A DNA stretch of 64,000 nucleotides, taken from contig UESW01004570.1 of NCBI GenBank assembly GCA_900491605.1, forward strand, positions 776,537 through 840,536, read 5' to 3'. Shown here one piece after another: positions 59,801 to 64,000 of this stretch. The DNA is from Calamus simplicifolius. Taxonomy: Eukaryota > Streptophyta > Magnoliopsida > Arecales > Arecaceae. The translations under genes and the position numbers were made by a program. The notes beneath the pieces were generated by a model. The model made no database searches. It was not told where the DNA came from and was given only the letters and a program-made list of their open reading frames with translations. The stretch's first letter is position 1. Every line of letters begins with the position of its first letter.

Positions 59801-61604
59801 CAAAAGGATTGATGATGAGGAAGATACAAACATTCTGAAAAAGATCTTGAAAAACTTAATATTGATGTATCTTCAGATCATGAACAAGAAGCTAAAGATA
59901 ATGATTCCTAAGCTGATGTTATTAATACTAATCATAATGATGTAGATCTACCAAGAGATTGGAGATATGCTTATAGTCATCCCAAGGAATTGATTATAGG
60001 TGATCCATCTCAAGGAATAAGAACTAGATCATCTATGAGAAATATTAGTAATCATCTTGCATTTGTTTCTCAAATTGAACCTAAAACTATTGAAGAAGCT
60101 GAAAAAGATAATAATTGGATGTTAGCTATGCAAGAAGAATTAAATCAATTCACTAGAAATAATGTATGGACATTAGTGGAAAGACCTAAAGATCATTCTG
60201 TTATAGGATCAAAATGGGTTTTTAGAAATAAACTAGATGAAAATGGCATAGTAATTAGAAACAAAGCTAGATTAGTTGCAAAAGGATATAATCAAGAAGA
60301 AGGTATTGATTTTGATGAAACCTTTGCACCTGTAGCTAGATTAGAAGCCATTAGGCTATTACTTGCATTTGCATGTCACATGAACTTTAATTTATTTCAA
60401 ATGGATGTCAAAAGTGCATTTTTAAATGGATTAATAAATGAAGAAGTATTTGTTGAACAACCACCGGGTTTGAAGATCATGAATTTCCAAATCACGTTTT
60501 TAAATTGCACAAAGCTTTATATGGTTTGAAACAAGCACCTAGAGCTTGGTATGATAGACTAAGTAAATTTTTATTGAAAATGATTTTACAAGAGGAAATG
60601 TTGATAAAACATTATTTTTGAAAAGAAAAGATAAAGATTTACTTGTAGTTCAAATTTATGTTGATGACATTGTATTTGGTGCTACTAACAATCTTCTATG
60701 TCAAGAGTTTGCTAAGTTAATGCAGGGAGAATTTGAAATGAGCATGATGGGAGAACTCAATTTCTTCCTTGGACTCCAAATCAAACAAAGCAAAGAGGGA
60801 ATCTTTATCAACCAAACAAAGTACACAAGAGAAATTCTAAAGAAGTTTGGTATGGAATCAATCAAACCCCTCGGAACACCAATGAGTCCTTCATGCAAGC
60901 TGGACAAAGATGAAGAAGGTAAGAAGGTTGATCAAAAATATTATCGAGGTATAATCGGATCCCTACTTTACTTAACTGCAAGTAGACCAGACATAATGTT
61001 TGCTGTTTGCTTATGTGCTAGATTTCAGTCTGAACCTAAAGAATCACATTTAATTGCTGTTAAAAGAATACTAAGATACTTAAGTGGAACAAAAAATGTA
61101 GGTTTATGGTATTCTAGAGACTCAACATTAAATCTGATTGCTTATTCTGATTCTGATTATGCTGGATGTAAGTTAGATAGAAAAAGCACAAGTGGTGCAT
61201 GCCAATTTTTAGGAAGTAACTTAATCTCATGGTTTAGCAAAAAGCAAAATTCGGTTGCATTATCTACTGCTGAAGCAGAATATGTTGCAGCTGGAAGTTG
61301 CTGTGCTCAAATCCTATGGATTAAGAGACAACTTGAAGACTATGGTATCACACTTGATAAGACACCTATAAGATGTGATAATACAAGTGCAATCAATCTA
61401 ACTAAAAATCCAATTCAACATTCAAGAACAAAGCATATTGAAATTAGATATCACTTTATAAGAGAACATGTTGCCAATAATGAAATTTGTCTTGATTATG
61501 TGAATACTGAAGAACAACTGGCAGATATATTTACAAAACCCTTAAGTGAAGAGAGATTTTGTTATCTTAGAGGAGAATTAGGAGTTTGTGATCCTTTGGA
61601 ATAA
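56834..61604 (+). pseudogene. SIRE-like Copia gag-pol, mostly preserved domains with frameshifts
   Basis: ATG at 56834 gives MATQVGSFAEGHSTNRPPLF, the gag start. Gag holds an Asp run encoded by (GAT)n (57556-57582) and zinc knuckles CYECNKPGHFRNEC (about 57724) and CFKCNQKGHKSYEC (about 58315). Protease is WYLDSGCSRHMTGDKD (58528). Integrase shows WHRRLGHASTH, CDACQFGKQTR, HMDLFGPTR, SDHGTEFE and GVVERKNRT. RT has KARLVAKGYNQEEGIDFDET and YVDDIVFGA (about 60657). RNase H is open to the stop (YSDSDYAGCKLDRKSTSGA, STAEAEYVAAG, CDNTSAINL, ADIFTKPL). Shifts occur near 56965, 57360, 57460, 57905, 58610, 58710, 59490, 59660, 59910, 60470 and 60575. Several are one-base losses in homopolymers when compared with element one. 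Confidence 0.94.
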
Positions 61605-61794
61605 TTTTCTGAAACTCTTAAGGACAACTATCTAGATTTCATCAATTTCTTGAAAAATCTCGATATTCAATAAGGAAATCTATCTAGATCTTGATTCATT
61701 GTTTCCCCAATTGCTAAGGAACATTTATCTAGAATTTGATGATTAATTTGAATAGTTTCAGATCCTTGAAACTTGATTTTTTATCTCTGAAACT

Positions 61795-61997
61795 GTTAGA
61801 GTCGACTCTAACAGTTTGTGGAGTCGACACCTTAGTTTTTGATGTTCTGTCTAAGCAATTAGAGCCGACTCTGGCTTTGTAGAGCCGACTCTAATTCGAG
61901 CGCTGACAGACTTTCTGGTTCGGAGCCGACACCCAGTTTTCGGGAGTCGACTCTAGGTCGAACTAGGTCAAAAATAAAAAGGCGGAGTCGACCCCAA
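61795..61997 (+). promoter_or_regulatory. Motif array and TATA-like box ahead of the env-like gene
   Basis: GAGTCGACTC, GGAGTCGACACC, GAGCCGACTCT and GAGCCGACACC variants repeat about eight times. AATAAAAAGG (61973-61982) lies about 120 bases before the start codon at 62098, the same spacing as in element one. Confidence 0.5.
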
Positions 61998-62097
61998 ATC
62001 ATTTTATCCGTCTCCCAAAACCCCTCCAAGGAGTTCCAAAGCCTTTCCAACTCCCCAATCTTCTCAAAACCTTTGATTACACATTCCAATCAACTCA

Positions 62098-63632
62098 ATG
62101 GCACCCAAGAGGCGCGGTTTCGTCGGAGGAGCGTCCGTTCCCACGAGGCGACGCACGATTCGGAGGCAACCCTCGCCATCCTCCTCTTCGGCCACTCAAG
62201 AAGATTCCCCTCCTTCACCCTCTTCACCCAAAGTAGATCAACTAGCCGGTAAGACTATCACAACTGGAAGGAAGGTCAACTTTGATTTCTTTGAGTCGGA
62301 GGGCTTCTCAATAGGAAGATGTTTAAAAGAAATGGGTGGAAAAAGATTTGTTCATTAGATATCCCCACTTATCCTGCCCTAGTGAGAGAATTTTACAATG
62401 ATTTGAGTAGAGGAGAAGGCGGTTTAGTCAGTATTGTAAGAGGAACTAGAGTTGTAATAACTGCTGAAATCCTTGGAAATCTGTTGGAAATGCCCACAAT
62501 TGGTATTATGGAATATCAGCATGATGATAGAAGTGGTGCATTGTCAAGAATGTTAGGGAGGGATGTAACCGAGTTTGAGGAAATTCTTGCAATCAATTAA
62601 ATCTGGAGCTCAGGTTACTACACAACATATGTGGAAGAATTTTATTTCCAAAATTGGTAGATTTGAGTACGTCTCGGAGCGAGACATTCTTTTGATGGAT
62701 TGTATTATAACTGGAAGGCCAGTCAACCTAGCTGGCATGATGATTGGTTATATGGCAGAGGCTGCTACAAAGAAAAGATCTACACTGCCATATGGTATGG
62801 TTCTGACATTGATCTTTAGAAGCCAAGGTGTGCTAATTATGGATAATGAACCCCTAAGGAAATTAAGGCACACTGACTATTATAGTATTTCTACTATTCA
62901 TCGGATGGGCTTCAAGAAGTTAAATGGTATCTGGATGAAAGGAGGACGAGAAGAAAGAGCTGAGAGAGATAGAACTGAAGAGGCCAGAGTAGAAGATATC
63001 CCTGGACCATCCACTGCGGGACCATCAGTCCCTGATCCATTTATTGCGGGACCATCTACAGCTGGACCTTCAGAGCTGGACCGAGCACAGTTCCCTCTCC
63101 TCCACATCAGTCTATTACTGCTTCTGGGAGATTCTCTGATGAGCAGATTGGTCAGTTGAGAGCCTTGCTTGCTGAATATGACAGTCAGAGATCTCATGAG
63201 ATTAATCAATTAAAAGAAGACTTCAATCAGCTAAAAGAAGAACTTAACTCGAGACTGGACATGATTTCCTTTTCCATAAGCAATTCTGTTGAATCCTTTG
63301 GTGCTGAGNAGAGATCTCATGAGATTAATCAATTAAAAGAAGACTTCAATCAGCTAAAAGAAGAACTTAACTCGAGACTGGACATGATCTCCTTTTCCAT
63401 AAGCAATTCTGTTGAATCCTTTGGTGCTGAACTTCACAAAATCTTTGAAAGGATGGAAGGCATTGCTGATGGCTCGGGATCTTATGTTCATGCAACTGGT
63501 CAACTGAAGAAGGACATTGACCTTGCAGTCTCACAGATTGAAGCTTGTCTTGAAAATTTTAAGAAATCTCAAAAAGATGATGTAATGGAAATCATAGGTC
63601 ACTTGAAGAAAATTGTATTCAAACATATCTGA
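62098..63632 (+). pseudogene. Env-like / plant transposon-protein gene of SIRE-like element 2, frameshifted
   Basis: The start gives MAPKRRGFVGGASVPTRRRT with a Ser/Pro-rich basic N-terminus. After a shift near 62330 the middle continues with DIPTYPALVREFYNDLSRGE, GTRVVITAEILGNLLEMPTI and DDRSGALSRMLGRDV. After another shift near 62590 it reads RFEYVSERDILLMDCIITGR and NLAGMMIGYMAEAATKKRS. A Pro/Ser/Gly linker with GPSTAGPS repeats follows. The C-terminus is a strong coiled coil (HEINQLKEDFNQLKEELNSR) and ends FKHI. A 122-bp segment of the coiled coil is duplicated around an N at 63309, probably an assembly fault. Function unknown; membrane fusion or receptor roles are not supported by visible features. 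Confidence 0.82.
63187..63430. repeat. Near-exact 122-bp direct duplication around a single N
   Basis: AGAGATCTCATGAGATTAAT starts at 63187 and again at 63310. The copies differ at one internal base. The N at 63309 lies between them. Confidence 0.95.
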
Positions 63633-64000
63633 CTTGATTTTGATTTTGATAGTTTGTATTTAGGAATTTTTGAATATCTAATGTATTTCACTTTGGAATG
63701 TACTTGAATCAACTTATGTAATGTTTCTTACTTATGTAATGCAATTACACATTTTCAAATCTGTCTATGATTGACTGCTTGAATCCCTATGTCTTATTGA
63801 ACCAACAATTTTTCTCTAATAACTTTCTTTATCTAATACTCTCCTTATTGCTGATAACAAAAAAGGGGGAGAGATGGTTGAATATGCAAAAAAAAAAAGA
63901 CTTGAAATTTTAATGAGAGATGGTTGAATATGCAAAAAGAAAGAAAGAAAGGGGGAGAAATGATTGTTTATGCAAAAAGAAAGAGACTTGAAATTTTAAT
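63633..64000 (+). other. 3' untranslated region of SIRE-like element 2 with purine boxes
   Basis: AAAAAAGGGGGAGAGATGG (about 63860) and AAAGGGGGAGAAATG (about 63947) resemble polypurine tracts. Around them GGTTGAATATGCAAAAA and GACTTGAAATTTTAAT repeat in tandem up to the window edge. Confidence 0.7.

Larger units (their letters stand above)
55355..64000 (+). mobile_element. Second SIRE-like Copia element, 3' end outside the window
   Basis: 5' LTR, primer site, gag-pol and env-like gene are in the same order as in 28555-38712, with clear homology throughout. The element still lies in its 3' untranslated region at 64000, so the 3' LTR and target duplication cannot be checked. Confidence 0.93.

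Overview
This window is plant nuclear DNA made almost entirely of transposable elements. The evidence is LTR retrotransposons with the tRNA-iMet primer site TGGTATCAGAGC, a CACTA (En/Spm) DNA transposon, a plant-type L1 LINE, short foldback elements and AT-rich filler. I found no convincing host gene, tRNA or rRNA. A flowering plant is secure. A large-genome monocot such as a palm is only a guess.

Layout. 1-2153: 3' end of a Ty3/Gypsy element, probably Tat-like, with an antisense extra gene related to the plant 'gypsy-type transposase' family, a polypurine tract and the 3' LTR. 2795-3535, 10056-10933 and 24585-25388: solo Gypsy LTRs with target-site duplications. 5193-11016: a decayed Copia element whose 3' LTR was later split by the solo LTR at 10056. 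11928-23142: a complete-ended 11.2 kb CACTA element with a CTA target duplication. It has GCGACGC-rich subterminal repeats, a 2.5 kb 85/87-bp satellite, a GC-rich repeat in the leader, a broken transposase gene and an intact five-exon second gene. 26240-28549 plus 38718-39445: one minus-strand LINE split by a 10.2 kb SIRE-like Copia element (28555-38712). 43010-46870: a minus-strand Copia gag-pol relic followed by an inverted copy of part of its own gag. 48275-55103: a complete Copia element with a perfect GAATT duplication. 55355-64000: a second SIRE-like Copia element that runs off the window.

How the parts work together. In each LTR element, gag packages the RNA, and protease, integrase, reverse transcriptase and RNase H copy and insert it. 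Every gag-pol here is broken by stops or frameshifts, so none looks autonomous as assembled. The two SIRE-like elements also carry a third gene (env-like / plant transposon-protein domain, with a C-terminal coiled coil). Upstream of it lies an array of GAGTCGACTC-type palindromes that also occurs in the LTR U3. This is the most interesting signal in the window, because it suggests an internal LTR-like promoter for the third gene.

Quality notes. A single N at 63309 sits between two nearly identical 122-bp segments, which looks like an unmerged contig overlap. Many frameshifts in the SIRE-like elements are one-base losses in homopolymers, so some of the decay may be sequencing error. All calls are by eye, with no database search.
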